Part shown: positions 34,503 to 42,095 of the stretch, piece after piece
Position numbering within the stretch: position 1 is the first letter of the stretch
How the letters are laid out: each line of letters opens with the position of its first letter
Source: CALMBW01 sp963779645
GTDB lineage: Bacteria > Actinomycetota > CADDZG01 > WHSQ01
Assembly (NCBI GenBank): GCA_963779645.1
Contig: CAVZYX010000005.1
Coordinates: 1,550,001 to 1,614,000 of the forward strand
Direction of reading: 5' to 3'
DNA length: 64,000 nt
Program-made: the position numbers and the translations under genes
Notes under the pieces: generated by a model
Seen by the model: only the letters and a program-made list of their open reading frames with translations
The model's database searches: none
What the model was told of the DNA's origin: nothing

Positions 34503-34979
34503 GGTGTGGCTTCCTCGACGAGCCGCTCGACGAGAGCCTCGTTCCGCAAGAGGAATCTCTCGAGGTAGGTAAGCCATGCATTCTCGCCGTTCGTTACACC
34601 CATCACCTGGTCGGACTCATGCGGGCCGCTCGTCGTGTAGTAGGGATGAGTGAGCGTTACTAGTTGGGCAACCGGTGACTCAGATGTCAGTCCACCTATC
34701 AGCAGATCCAACTCGAGGAGGTGCACGGCCTCGGCGAGGTCAGATTCGGATCCCTCGACCCACTCGATGTCCGCGAAGGTTGCCGGCCAACTCCTCGACA
34801 ATGGCCACCTCGATGCCTGTAGGCGATGCTGCAGAAAGATCAACCCATGGGGGGTTGTCGGTAACTCCGACCCTCATCGTTCCCTCCTGGATGCGATCGA
34901 GGGAACCTTCTGGGTCACGCGGGATCCCGCAGCCGCTGGCGATCAGCAGCAGCGACAGCAGGATCGCTCTTAGAGCCAA
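34499..34979 (-). CDS. Short solute-binding-like lipoprotein, frameshifted
   Basis: The first part (from 34979) reads MALRAILLSLLLIASGC, a lipoprotein signal, then the start of a periplasmic-binding-protein fold: GTMRVGVTDNPPWVDL and TGIEVAIVEELA. Near 34788 the frame changes and the protein continues as TFADIEWVEGSESDLAE, VHLLELDLLIGGLT and HPYYTTSGPHE to the stop at 34499. Removing one base gives about 159 residues, shorter than a full solute-binding protein (about 250), so one lobe is incomplete by family standards. It overlaps corA by 10 bp and the CDF gene by 4 bp, suggesting a role in metal transport. Confidence 0.68.
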
Positions 34980-35944
34980 CCCTTCTTCTTGAAGTAGGTG
35001 TACATACCGAGACCTGTTACCGCCATCAGGCCAACCGCAAACCAGAAGCCGCCTAACGATCCTTCTTTGGGAACGAGAGCGAAGTTCATGCCGTAGACAC
35101 CGGCTATGAGTGTTCCTACCCCGAAGATCGCAGCCCAGGCACTCAATCTACGGCCCTGAACCCCTAGAGCCTCTGCTTGGCCCCCACGCACCAGGTCGAG
35201 AACGGCCTGCGTGAGGTCGTCGACGTTGCGCAGCTGAGCCGTCATCCGGATCACATGGTCGGAAACGTCTCGATACAGATTCTTTGTTTCGTCCGGCATC
35301 AGGTCTTTCATCTCGTCGACATCCATAAGGTCCTCGACGACTCGACCGACGGGAAGAGCGAAACGCCGCAACCGCGCCGAGCGCTGCTTGACGGAGTACA
35401 GCTTGCGTTGGATGGGGATGCGGGGATCCTCCAATGCGATGTCCTCGAGACCTTCGATCTCGTCCTCGAGGCCATCGGCGTACAGCTGGTACTCGTCCAC
35501 GATGGCGTCGAGGATCGTGTGGATGAGGTGGGAAGGGCCGGTGCTCGTCAGTTGCTGGGACGTCTCTCTCCATCGTTCCTTGGCGGTTTCGATCGTGCGC
35601 TCCGCTCCGTGATGGATCGTGAGTACGTACTGCTCCCCGATGAAAAGACCAAGCTGCCGTGGTTCCAACTGATCGTCTGACTCATCCAGTTGGTGCAACG
35701 TCATGAAAAGGTGATTCGAGTAGCGCTCGAGCTTGGGGCGCTGCCTGGGGGCCGAGGCGTCTTCGACTGCTAGCGGATCGAGGCCGAACTCCTCGGCGAT
35801 CAGGCTGATGTCCTGTGGGGTGAGGTCACGGACGTCGGCTTCGGCCCACAGAAGGTTGCCGGTCTCTTTCCGGAGGTCGGAAAGCTCGTCGAGGTCATCG
35901 ACCTTCGACCAACCTTTGTCCGAGTGACAGACGGCAACAAGCAT
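34970..35944 (-). CDS. corA: CorA-family magnesium/cobalt transporter
   Basis: The 324-residue protein has the CorA plan: a cytoplasmic alpha/beta domain and long helix (residues 1-260) and two C-terminal membrane helices, the first ending in the family signature YGMNF (near 286), followed by the second helix and a basic tail (FKKKGWL). It forms a pentameric channel for Mg2+ or related ions. It is the first gene of a three-gene metal-transport operon with the short solute-binding lipoprotein and the CDF exporter. Confidence 0.93.
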   Translation of the reverse strand: MLVAVCHSDKGWSKVDDLDELSDLRKETGNLLWAEADVRDLTPQDISLIAEEFGLDPLAVEDASAPRQRPKLERYSNHLFMTLHQLDESDDQLEPRQLGLFIGEQYVLTIHHGAERTIETAKERWRETSQQLTSTGPSHLIHTILDAIVDEYQLYADGLEDEIEGLEDIALEDPRIPIQRKLYSVKQRSARLRRFALPVGRVVEDLMDVDEMKDLMPDETKNLYRDVSDHVIRMTAQLRNVDDLTQAVLDLVRGGQAEALGVQGRRLSAWAAIFGVGTLIAGVYGMNFALVPKEGSLGGFWFAVGLMAVTGLGMYTYFKKKGWL

Positions 35945-35993
35945 CGGGCCACCTTATCGCCGCCCGGATGCGCGACTCCTATAGTTGCGAGGG

Positions 35994-36344
35994 ATGAAAG
36001 CGCTTAGATATCTGTGGGCTGCTCCGGCATCTCTCGTCGGCGTCGCGCTGTCTCCGTTCTTCGACGATGTGTACTTCACGAGAGGAGTTGTGTTGGCCGA
36101 GGGAGCTCGCTGGCCGAAGAAACTGGGGTGGCGCTTCCGAGCGATCACTCTCGGGCATGTCGTGCTCTCCGTCGATGAGCTCGATCCGGCCACGATGCGA
36201 CACGAGCTCGTACACGTTCGCCAGTACGAGAACTGGGGGCCGGTGCTGTTCGTCGCGTACCCCCTGGCCTCCCTCAAAGCAAAACTGACCGGCGGCCACG
36301 CCTACAGAGACAACCCCTTCGAGATCGAAGCCCGCTCAAGCTGA
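35994..36344 (+). CDS. Small protein with HExxH motif, unknown function
   Basis: The protein (116 residues from ATG 35994, or 119 from TTG 35985) has one hydrophobic N-terminal segment (YLWAAPASLVGVALS) and then ITLGHVVLSVDEL and MRHELVHVRQYENWGP. The HELVH sequence is a zinc-peptidase-type HExxH, and the added Gln and the following aromatic residues recall small DUF4157-like proteins. A second hydrophobic stretch PVLFVAYPLASL follows. Activity is not shown. It diverges from corA. Confidence 0.65.
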   Translation: MKALRYLWAAPASLVGVALSPFFDDVYFTRGVVLAEGARWPKKLGWRFRAITLGHVVLSVDELDPATMRHELVHVRQYENWGPVLFVAYPLASLKAKLTGGHAYRDNPFEIEARSS

Positions 36345-36415
36345 GGTTCTCGCGGCTATGTGAGTTCAGTGTGTGAGCGTTGGAACCGGAGTCCGCTCCG
36401 CGTTGTACTAGATGT

Positions 36416-36869
36416 ATGTCGGGATTTGGCTCTTTGGTCGCGCTCTTGCTGGTGGGCGTTCGCTCTCTCAGCTTGCGACACTGGTGAAGTGCGAGAACCT
36501 CGCTCGTCAACGATCCGCCGGAGTCCGTCTCCGCCTGCTAAACCAGTCCTATTAGGCTTCGTTGAGACGAGTGCCCTGTTGGAGGAAAGGGAGATACTCC
36601 TCAATCCGCTCCCCGGATCCGTCGACGTGATGTCGAACGATGCTTTCAGTAGGCGATTGGAGCAACGCCTTTCTCGGCATCCTTCATGGGAGGTGCTGAG
36701 TGTTCATCTCGGTGAAGTGGATCTCGTGAATCCTCATTTCAATCGCTACAACGAACCGATGTATGTCGTGGAGATCACGGGTCCTAGGACCGGTAACTGT
36801 CTGGATCTCTACGACGCGATCGACGGGGAGTACACGCTGGGTGCCTGCTTCTATCCAACCCGTCCCTAG
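36416..36869 (+). CDS. Putative lipoprotein, frameshifted in its signal peptide
   Basis: From ATG 36416 one frame reads MSGFGSLVALLLVG, then breaks; the next frame continues FALSACDTGEVREP to the stop at 36869. Together they make a perfect lipoprotein signal (VALLLVG-FALSAC), so I infer one extra base near 36458. The mature part (about 120 residues) includes ETSALLEEREILLNPL, DAFSRRLEQRLSRHPSW and MYVVEITGPRTGNC. No family is recognised. An in-frame start at 36360 without a signal peptide is the alternative if the sequence is correct. It converges with the GNAT gene. Confidence 0.55.
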
Positions 36870-37333
36870 AAGGTTTCCAGTTTCATGAGCATCTCCTCGA
36901 TCCCGTCATCCCCGGTATGGAGACTGCCCTCGACCATCGTGAAGCCGCACTTCTCAAGTACGCGCGTCGAACCGAGGTTGTGGGTCGCTACGTGGGCTAA
37001 TAGGGGACGCTCCTTTACCTCGCTTAGGAGCCCGCGCAAGGCGGCCGTAGCGATCCCTTTGCCCCAGTGGCTCCTGGCGATGAAGTAGCCGACAAGCCTC
37101 TCGCCTTCGTTCTCCCAACAGCCGATGTTGCCCACTACCTGCCCGTCGAACTCGATCGTCTTGTTAACGATCGTGTCATCGGCGAGGAGCTTGGCCCAGT
37201 GAGCGACGTGCGCTTCTCGATCCCGGGCCGGCAATCCCACCATCGTCACCGAGACTTCATCCGCCTGGTACTCGAAGAAGATCGCAACATCCCGTTCCTC
37301 AACATCCCGAAGAACGACGCGGCTATTCGTCAG
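36866..37333 (-). CDS. GNAT family N-acetyltransferase, probable CTG start
   Basis: The 155-residue form begins at CTG 37333, 9 bases after GGAG, and reads LTNSRVVLRDVEERDVAIFFEYQ, the usual N-terminus of this GNAT group; the first ATG in frame (37249) would cut off 28 conserved residues and no ATG, GTG or TTG lies earlier. The acetyl-CoA loop is HWGKGIATAALRGLL and the end is STRVLEKCGFTMVEG. Substrate unknown. It overlaps the DinB gene by 11 bp. Confidence 0.75.
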   Translation of the reverse strand: MTNSRVVLRDVEERDVAIFFEYQADEVSVTMVGLPARDREAHVAHWAKLLADDTIVNKTIEFDGQVVGNIGCWENEGERLVGYFIARSHWGKGIATAALRGLLSEVKERPLLAHVATHNLGSTRVLEKCGFTMVEGSLHTGDDGIEEMLMKLETF

Positions 37334-37856
37334 CTTGTAACGCTCCTACGTCGTGGAGGTGGTGGTACGGATCGTGGATGAGGTAGCGGGCGAAGGTCTC
37401 GACGGTGAAGTGTGCGCCGTCGCTGCGGGTTCCCGTTCTAGACCACTGCCCACCGTCGACGGTGAAGAAGCGCGCTGCCAGCACTCCGGCGACCGCTTCT
37501 AGGTCCTTCGCAACCGTGGCTGGATCTTGTTCGCCGTACCTCTTCTCGATCGCAGTGACGTCCTGATCCCAGTTCTCATACTTCGGGTTGTTCTCCTCGA
37601 GCATCCGGCGGAGTCGTTCGTTGTAGAGCTCGAAGACATCACGGATGTGACAGGCGTACTCGAGTGGAGACCAGACATCCTCTGAGGGGCGTTTCTTTAC
37701 GTCGGGTTGTGAGAGCACTTCTTTCCACTTAGCCGCGGCCTGGCGGATAAGGGTGCTGGTCCTCTCTCGAGGAAAAGACCTGACGTCGTAGTTGCACTCC
37801 GGGCACACACGTTCCAGTACCCACGTCCAGTCCTTGGTGTCGGGTGTTATCGCCAT
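37323..37856 (-). CDS. DinB-superfamily protein
   Basis: The 177-residue protein has the four-helix DinB/YfiT metal-enzyme pattern: VWSPLEYACHIRDVFELYN with the first His and HFTVETFARYLIHDPYHHLHDV with the last His pair. Actinobacterial relatives are mycothiol- or bacillithiol-dependent transferases or of unknown function. Its N-terminus includes ERVCPECNYDV, a CxxC that could bind zinc. It is followed by the GNAT gene with an 11-bp overlap. Confidence 0.82.
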   Translation of the reverse strand: MAITPDTKDWTWVLERVCPECNYDVRSFPRERTSTLIRQAAAKWKEVLSQPDVKKRPSEDVWSPLEYACHIRDVFELYNERLRRMLEENNPKYENWDQDVTAIEKRYGEQDPATVAKDLEAVAGVLAARFFTVDGGQWSRTGTRSDGAHFTVETFARYLIHDPYHHLHDVGALQADE

Positions 37857-37882
37857 GTCGAATTCCTATCTTGGATGTGCGT

Positions 37883-38368
37883 TTACTCGCGGATGTCGAC
37901 CAGCGCGGCCCCCGAGGCCGTGGCTAGATCGTCGGGGCTTATCGGGAACACGCTGTCGGGTCGGCCGCCGGCGGCCCACACGACTTCGAACTTCGTGAGT
38001 CCTCGGTCCATGAAGACCTCTACTTCGGTGGCATGTCCGAACGGAGGAGTGGCACCGATCGTGAATCCGGTGGCTCGTTTCGCCGCCTCGATATCGGCGC
38101 GGTCGAGATGGTCGACGCCTGCGGCCTCGGCGGCTTTGGCGAGGTCCACTCGATCGGCTCCCGAAAGTAGAAGAAGTACGGGCCGGCCTTCGGCTTCGAA
38201 CACCAGCGACTTGCAGATCTGAGCGACGTCGCAACCGATCGCTGCGGCCGCATCGGCCGACGTTCTCGTGTCGTTGTCGAACACGACGGGCTCTATGACT
38301 ACGCCGGCATGAGCAGCAGCGGCAACAACGAGCGCAACCTTTGGGTCGTTCGGATCGGCTGGGTGCAT
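37883..38368 (-). CDS. YbaK/EbsC-type aminoacyl-tRNA deacylase
   Basis: The 161-residue protein has the YbaK/ProXp fold: TSADAAAAIGCDVAQICKSLVF with the key Lys, LLLSGADRVDL, and ATGFTIGATPPFGH, the substrate-loop block. Such proteins clear mis-charged tRNAs in the cytoplasm. Length is typical. It is preceded by a strong hairpin terminator (38386-38426) that isolates it from the GlsB gene. Confidence 0.88.
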   Translation of the reverse strand: MHPADPNDPKVALVVAAAAHAGVVIEPVVFDNDTRTSADAAAAIGCDVAQICKSLVFEAEGRPVLLLLSGADRVDLAKAAEAAGVDHLDRADIEAAKRATGFTIGATPPFGHATEVEVFMDRGLTKFEVVWAAGGRPDSVFPISPDDLATASGAALVDIRE

Positions 38369-38385
38369 CAGGGGATGCTAGGGCA

Positions 38386-38426
38386 AAAGAAAAAGCCCCC
38401 GGGCGTGGCGGGGGCTTTTTCTTTTC
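38386..38426. terminator. Strong intrinsic terminator (bidirectional)
   Basis: The stem AAAAGAAAAAGCCCCCG pairs with CGGGGGCTTTTTCTTTT around a 7-base loop, with A and T runs on both flanks, so it works on either strand. It lies 47 bp after the stop of the minus-strand GlsB gene and ends that transcript. Confidence 0.9.
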
Positions 38427-38472
38427 GTCCGGGCCGGTCAGTCGCGGGTCCGACCGGTTGGGCGGGGGGATA

Positions 38473-38727
38473 TCAGTAAGAAGTGCGGCCTACCGTCATC
38501 CTGCGGTACACCCACAGGAGTGCCATGGCCACGATGATCGAGCCGATCCACTCAACGTCTTCCGAGTTTCCGAAGAGGGCCCGCCAGGCGTAGCCGCCGA
38601 CGATCGCACCGACTATCCCGACCACGATCGTCCCGAGGATCCCGATCGGATCCTTGCCAGGCATCAAAGCCCTAGCGATGACCCCTACGATGAGACCAAC
38701 AACGATGAACACCAGAAGCTCTGACAT
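38473..38727 (-). CDS. GlsB/YeaQ/YmgE family small membrane protein
   Basis: The 84-residue protein (start ATG 38727, 6 bases after AGGAG) has three hydrophobic segments with the family's glycine-zipper repeats: LLVFIVVGLIVGVIARALMPG, GTIVVGIVGAIVGGYAW and IGSIIVAMALLWVYRR. These 'transglycosylase-associated' proteins respond to stress in other bacteria; the molecular role is unknown. It stands as a single gene followed by a terminator. Confidence 0.88.
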   Translation of the reverse strand: MSELLVFIVVGLIVGVIARALMPGKDPIGILGTIVVGIVGAIVGGYAWRALFGNSEDVEWIGSIIVAMALLWVYRRMTVGRTSY

Positions 38728-38825
38728 CTGCATCTCCTATTTCTTGAAGTTGTTCCCTCGGCTCCATTGGTACCCACAGTGGCGGCATCGAAACCGAGAG
38801 TGACCGTCCGTTTTCTGAGGAGGAA

Positions 38826-39626
38826 ATGATGGGGCTGCGAAACAGGGTGTGCGTTTTGACCGGTGCCTCCAGCGGGATCGGGAAGCGCACCGCGATCGAG
38901 CTCGCCGCCGATGGTGCCAAGGTTTGCATCGTCGCCCGGAGGCAAGAGCTTCTGGCGGGTCTATTAGAGGAGCTTGGAGGTACCGAGCGGGGGCATTCGA
39001 TGTTCCAGTGCGATGTTTCGGACCGGGCTCAAGTGAGCGAACTCGCCACCTTCGTGCGGGACACCTACGGGCGTTGCGACGTCTTGATCAACAACGCCGG
39101 TTTCTCACGGGGCGGTGAGTTCCAAGGGGTAGACACCCTCGACGCCACCGAGGATGTCATCCGTACCAACTATCTGGGGACGGTTTATTGCACGGCTCAC
39201 CTGCTGGATCTACTCGAGGCTTCGGCACCGTCGAACATCGTCAACGTCGCTTCGATGGCGGGCCGGCTGGCTTTCCCGCATAGCTCGGCCTACGTCGCTT
39301 CTAAGTTCGCTGTCGTGGGATGGAGCGAATCGGTGCGCTTCGATCTCGAGGAGAGAGGGATCTCGGTCAGCCTCGTGGAACCGGGCCCGATCCCGACCGA
39401 AGGTTTCCCTCAAGAGACGCTATTGAGTCATCCGATCTTGAAGTTCGCGCTCGGGAGCCAGGGCGACGTTTCGAAAGCGATCCGGGTCGCGGCCTCACGA
39501 GGCAAGAAGCAACGGGTCGTGCCTCGTTTCTATTACCTGTTCCAGTTGCCGAAATTGCTCGCTCCACCGTTCTATCGGTTCGCGGCACGCAAGCTCACAA
39601 CCCCGCACGTTCAGTCCGACGATTAG
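38826..39626 (+). CDS. Short-chain dehydrogenase/reductase (SDR)
   Basis: The 266-residue enzyme follows a strong AGGAGG. It has the classical SDR motifs: LTGASSGIGKRTA for NAD(P) binding, LINNAG, IVNVASMAGRLAFPHS with the catalytic Ser, and YVASKFA with Tyr and Lys. The C-terminus has a hydrophobic stretch (LFQLPKLLAPPFYRFAA) that may attach it to membranes, as in lipid-acting SDRs. It converges with the metallophosphoesterase gene, overlapping by 4 bp. Confidence 0.88.
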   Translation: MMGLRNRVCVLTGASSGIGKRTAIELAADGAKVCIVARRQELLAGLLEELGGTERGHSMFQCDVSDRAQVSELATFVRDTYGRCDVLINNAGFSRGGEFQGVDTLDATEDVIRTNYLGTVYCTAHLLDLLEASAPSNIVNVASMAGRLAFPHSSAYVASKFAVVGWSESVRFDLEERGISVSLVEPGPIPTEGFPQETLLSHPILKFALGSQGDVSKAIRVAASRGKKQRVVPRFYYLFQLPKLLAPPFYRFAARKLTTPHVQSDD

Positions 39627-40951
39627 CCGGGCTTGTTCCAGACGAAAGCGAGTGCGTCACCTTCTCCCGCGCTGTAACGGCTCTGGATCAGCCCTGGGCT
39701 CTCGAAGCTCTCGTCGAGCTGTCCATCGTTGAGCTGACGGAACCTGTAGCGGTAACCCTCGGCACACACATCGACCAGCGCGTATCCGTGAGGGAACTCC
39801 CGTGGGATCGCGACCTCTTGGCACGGCACGCCGTCGTAATCGCGGCTTCGCGCATTGCGATGCGTATGGCCGGCGAAAACCCCCCACACGTTTCCGGAAT
39901 CGACCGTGGCGTGCAACCGTCCCGAATCCTCGTCACGTAAGCCGAAGAGCACAGGGGGGAAGGCAGTGAACGGCTGCACGGGGTGATGAAGGAACACGAA
40001 CCCCGGCCCTCCACCCGGCGACGCGAGATCCGCGAGTATCTCGTGCTGTGGGGGAGTGAGGGAACCGCGCACAACCGCGCCGCCCTTTTCTCCGTCGAGG
40101 AACTTCCCACTCACAAGATCGAATGGACTGAACGGCGAAGCACCGTGTTCGATCGAGTCGAGGACCGCGAACTTGAAGCCTTTGTGCTCAAGGACCACGC
40201 CGTCCGGCTCTCGCCCGAAAGCGTTCCCGTAGTACTCGCGACCCGACAGCCGCTGTTCATGGATCGAATAGACGTCGTGGTTCCCCATCATCGTTGCGAA
40301 CGGCATGTCGAAACCGGCGAGAACCTCAGTTGCCTTGGTGAACTCATCCTTGTTGCCGTGGTCGGTGATATCGCCCAGTTGGATCACCAGTTCCGCCCCG
40401 GACGCATTCAGCTCTGTGATTGCCGCCTTCACGCGTTCGGTCGCTTTCGGCGAACCGATGTGCATGTCCGACAGGATCCCGAACGTGAAGAGCACCTCAC
40501 CCGGCGAAGTCATATCTGGGATGTCCAACGGTTCCAGCGGGGGAGGCGGAGGCAGCGATTCCGGGAATACGAGTCGTTCTCGCTCGGTCTCACCGAGCGC
40601 ATGCAACTTGTCCGATCGGGGGCCGAGGAAAGGACCTGCATGAGCGTCCACCCAGTCGGCGATGCGCACCATGAACATCGGGCTCAGAGGCGTCCCATCC
40701 GGGCGGTCGCCCAACAGGGATCGGATCCACCCCGCGTGGTCCTCGACCAGGGCCCTATCCGGTTCCCGACCCATCTCGGCGAGTGCCTCCTCGACCAAAG
40801 CCGCGCGGGCGTCGGCGTTGCCCACGGAGGCTTCGAAAGCGGCATCGATGCTCGCCCAGCTCGCGTAAACGGTGGCCCGGCTCTTCTCAACGATCCAAGC
40901 AGAACGGAGCAGGTCGCGAAGGACTTCGGTAGCTAGGTCTCCAGACATCAT
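39623..40951 (-). CDS. Calcineurin-like metallophosphoesterase with N-terminal helical extension
   Basis: The 442-residue protein starts with about 140 unrecognised helical residues, followed by a Pro-rich linker and a phosphoesterase domain: FGILSDMHIGSP near 168, IQLGDITDHGNK near 195, MGNHDVYS near 224, FLHHPVQPF near 325 and AGHTHRNA near 367. No signal peptide, so probably cytoplasmic; close relatives include cyclic-nucleotide phosphodiesterases. Substrate unknown. It is the mirror neighbour of the SDR gene and diverges from the deaminase gene by 23 bp. Confidence 0.83.
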   Translation of the reverse strand: MMSGDLATEVLRDLLRSAWIVEKSRATVYASWASIDAAFEASVGNADARAALVEEALAEMGREPDRALVEDHAGWIRSLLGDRPDGTPLSPMFMVRIADWVDAHAGPFLGPRSDKLHALGETERERLVFPESLPPPPPLEPLDIPDMTSPGEVLFTFGILSDMHIGSPKATERVKAAITELNASGAELVIQLGDITDHGNKDEFTKATEVLAGFDMPFATMMGNHDVYSIHEQRLSGREYYGNAFGREPDGVVLEHKGFKFAVLDSIEHGASPFSPFDLVSGKFLDGEKGGAVVRGSLTPPQHEILADLASPGGGPGFVFLHHPVQPFTAFPPVLFGLRDEDSGRLHATVDSGNVWGVFAGHTHRNARSRDYDGVPCQEVAIPREFPHGYALVDVCAEGYRYRFRQLNDGQLDESFESPGLIQSRYSAGEGDALAFVWNKPG

Positions 40952-40974
40952 GGGCCCAAAGATAAGCTGCGTCG

Positions 40975-41445
40975 GTGACTAACCCTGGGACCCAAGAGCA
41001 CACGAGGCTGACGGACTGGGACCGCTACTTCCTGAACATCGCCCGGGAGACCGCGCGCCGGTCGAATTGCATACGCAGGCAGCACGGAGCCGTGATCGTG
41101 AGGCATCGACGTATCTGCTCGACCGGGTACAACGGACCACCCTCCGGGCACGCACATTGTGACGAAGGCGCTTGCCCCCGGGCAAGTTCGGACGCGGCAA
41201 GCGGTTGGGGCCACGACAACTGCATCGCTATCCACGCGGAAGCGAACGCGATCCTTTATTCGTCCCCGACGGAGCGCGAAGGTGCAACCATCTACATCAC
41301 CGGCGTACCTTGCTTCGGATGCGCAAAATTCATAGCGAATTCGGGGATCTCCGAAGTGGTTGCAACCGGTGAACCTTACGAAGAATGGGACCGGGTCCGG
41401 GAGTTCCTCTTGGACTGCGATGTGCGCGTCCGATTGATCGACTAA
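40975..41445 (+). CDS. dCMP deaminase family protein
   Basis: The 156-residue protein (GTG start) has the zinc deaminase core HAEANAIL and PCFGCAKFI, plus RRQHGAVIVRH and the extra Cys/His zinc set typical of dCMP deaminase/ComEB: HAHCDEGACPR. It probably makes dUMP from dCMP for thymidylate synthesis. It converges on the methyltransferase gene with a 6-bp gap. Confidence 0.88.
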   Translation: MTNPGTQEHTRLTDWDRYFLNIARETARRSNCIRRQHGAVIVRHRRICSTGYNGPPSGHAHCDEGACPRASSDAASGWGHDNCIAIHAEANAILYSSPTEREGATIYITGVPCFGCAKFIANSGISEVVATGEPYEEWDRVREFLLDCDVRVRLID

Positions 41446-41451
41446 CGCCCG

Positions 41452-42095
41452 TTAGAGGGAAGGTTTGATCGCTTCGATCAAGGTCGCCAGTCGTTGGTGC
41501 CTCATCGCGGTCACGTAAAGACCTGCATCGGACATCTCTTCGGCAACGTCCATGCCCGGACGGAACAGAGTGGGCATCTGCTGTCGGGCATTCCTCCCCA
41601 AGACGTTTGCCAGAGGGAGAGTGATCACCGAACAGTAGATGGTCGACCCTGTTGCCAGCACTCTCGCTAGCTCGGCGATCGTCGGGGAGAGTCCGGGGAT
41701 CACCTGCAGTCCATTCGTACACAGGATCGATCCGAACGCGTCGTCTTCGAACGGCAGATGGTGTGCGTCGGCCTGCGCAGTGACGAGGTTCTCCAAGCCT
41801 TGGTCGCCGGCAACCTTCATCGCCTGCTCGACCATCCCGCGGCGATGTCCACTCCAACGACGAGCCCAGGATGCGCCCTAGCCATCTCCACCGTGAAGTA
41901 GGCGGTCCCCACCGGCATGTCGAGGATGGGCCGACCTGCCGCGGACGCGACCGCTCTTCGACCCTGTTCGAGGACGACATCATTCAGGTCTCCGCCGAAC
42001 AACGGAAAGGCGCGCTTGACGACGATCGGCTCGTAGAGCTTGTCGGCGGTGTACGAGTAGATGTTGGCGATCAGTTTCTTAGCGCGCTCCGGCAT
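41452..42095 (-). CDS. Class I SAM-dependent methyltransferase, frameshifted
   Basis: The first frame (from ATG 42095) reads to GRPILDMPVGTAYFTVEMA and GLVVGVDIAAG, the SAM motif; there the frame ends and another continues MVEQAMKVAGDQGLEN, ADAHHLPFEDDAFGSILC to 41452. One missing base (one G of a GGG run near 41833) restores a protein of about 214 residues of the UbiE/Methyltransf_11 type. Its start shares one base with the ligase gene's stop, so it belongs to the LigD operon. Substrate unknown. Confidence 0.78.
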
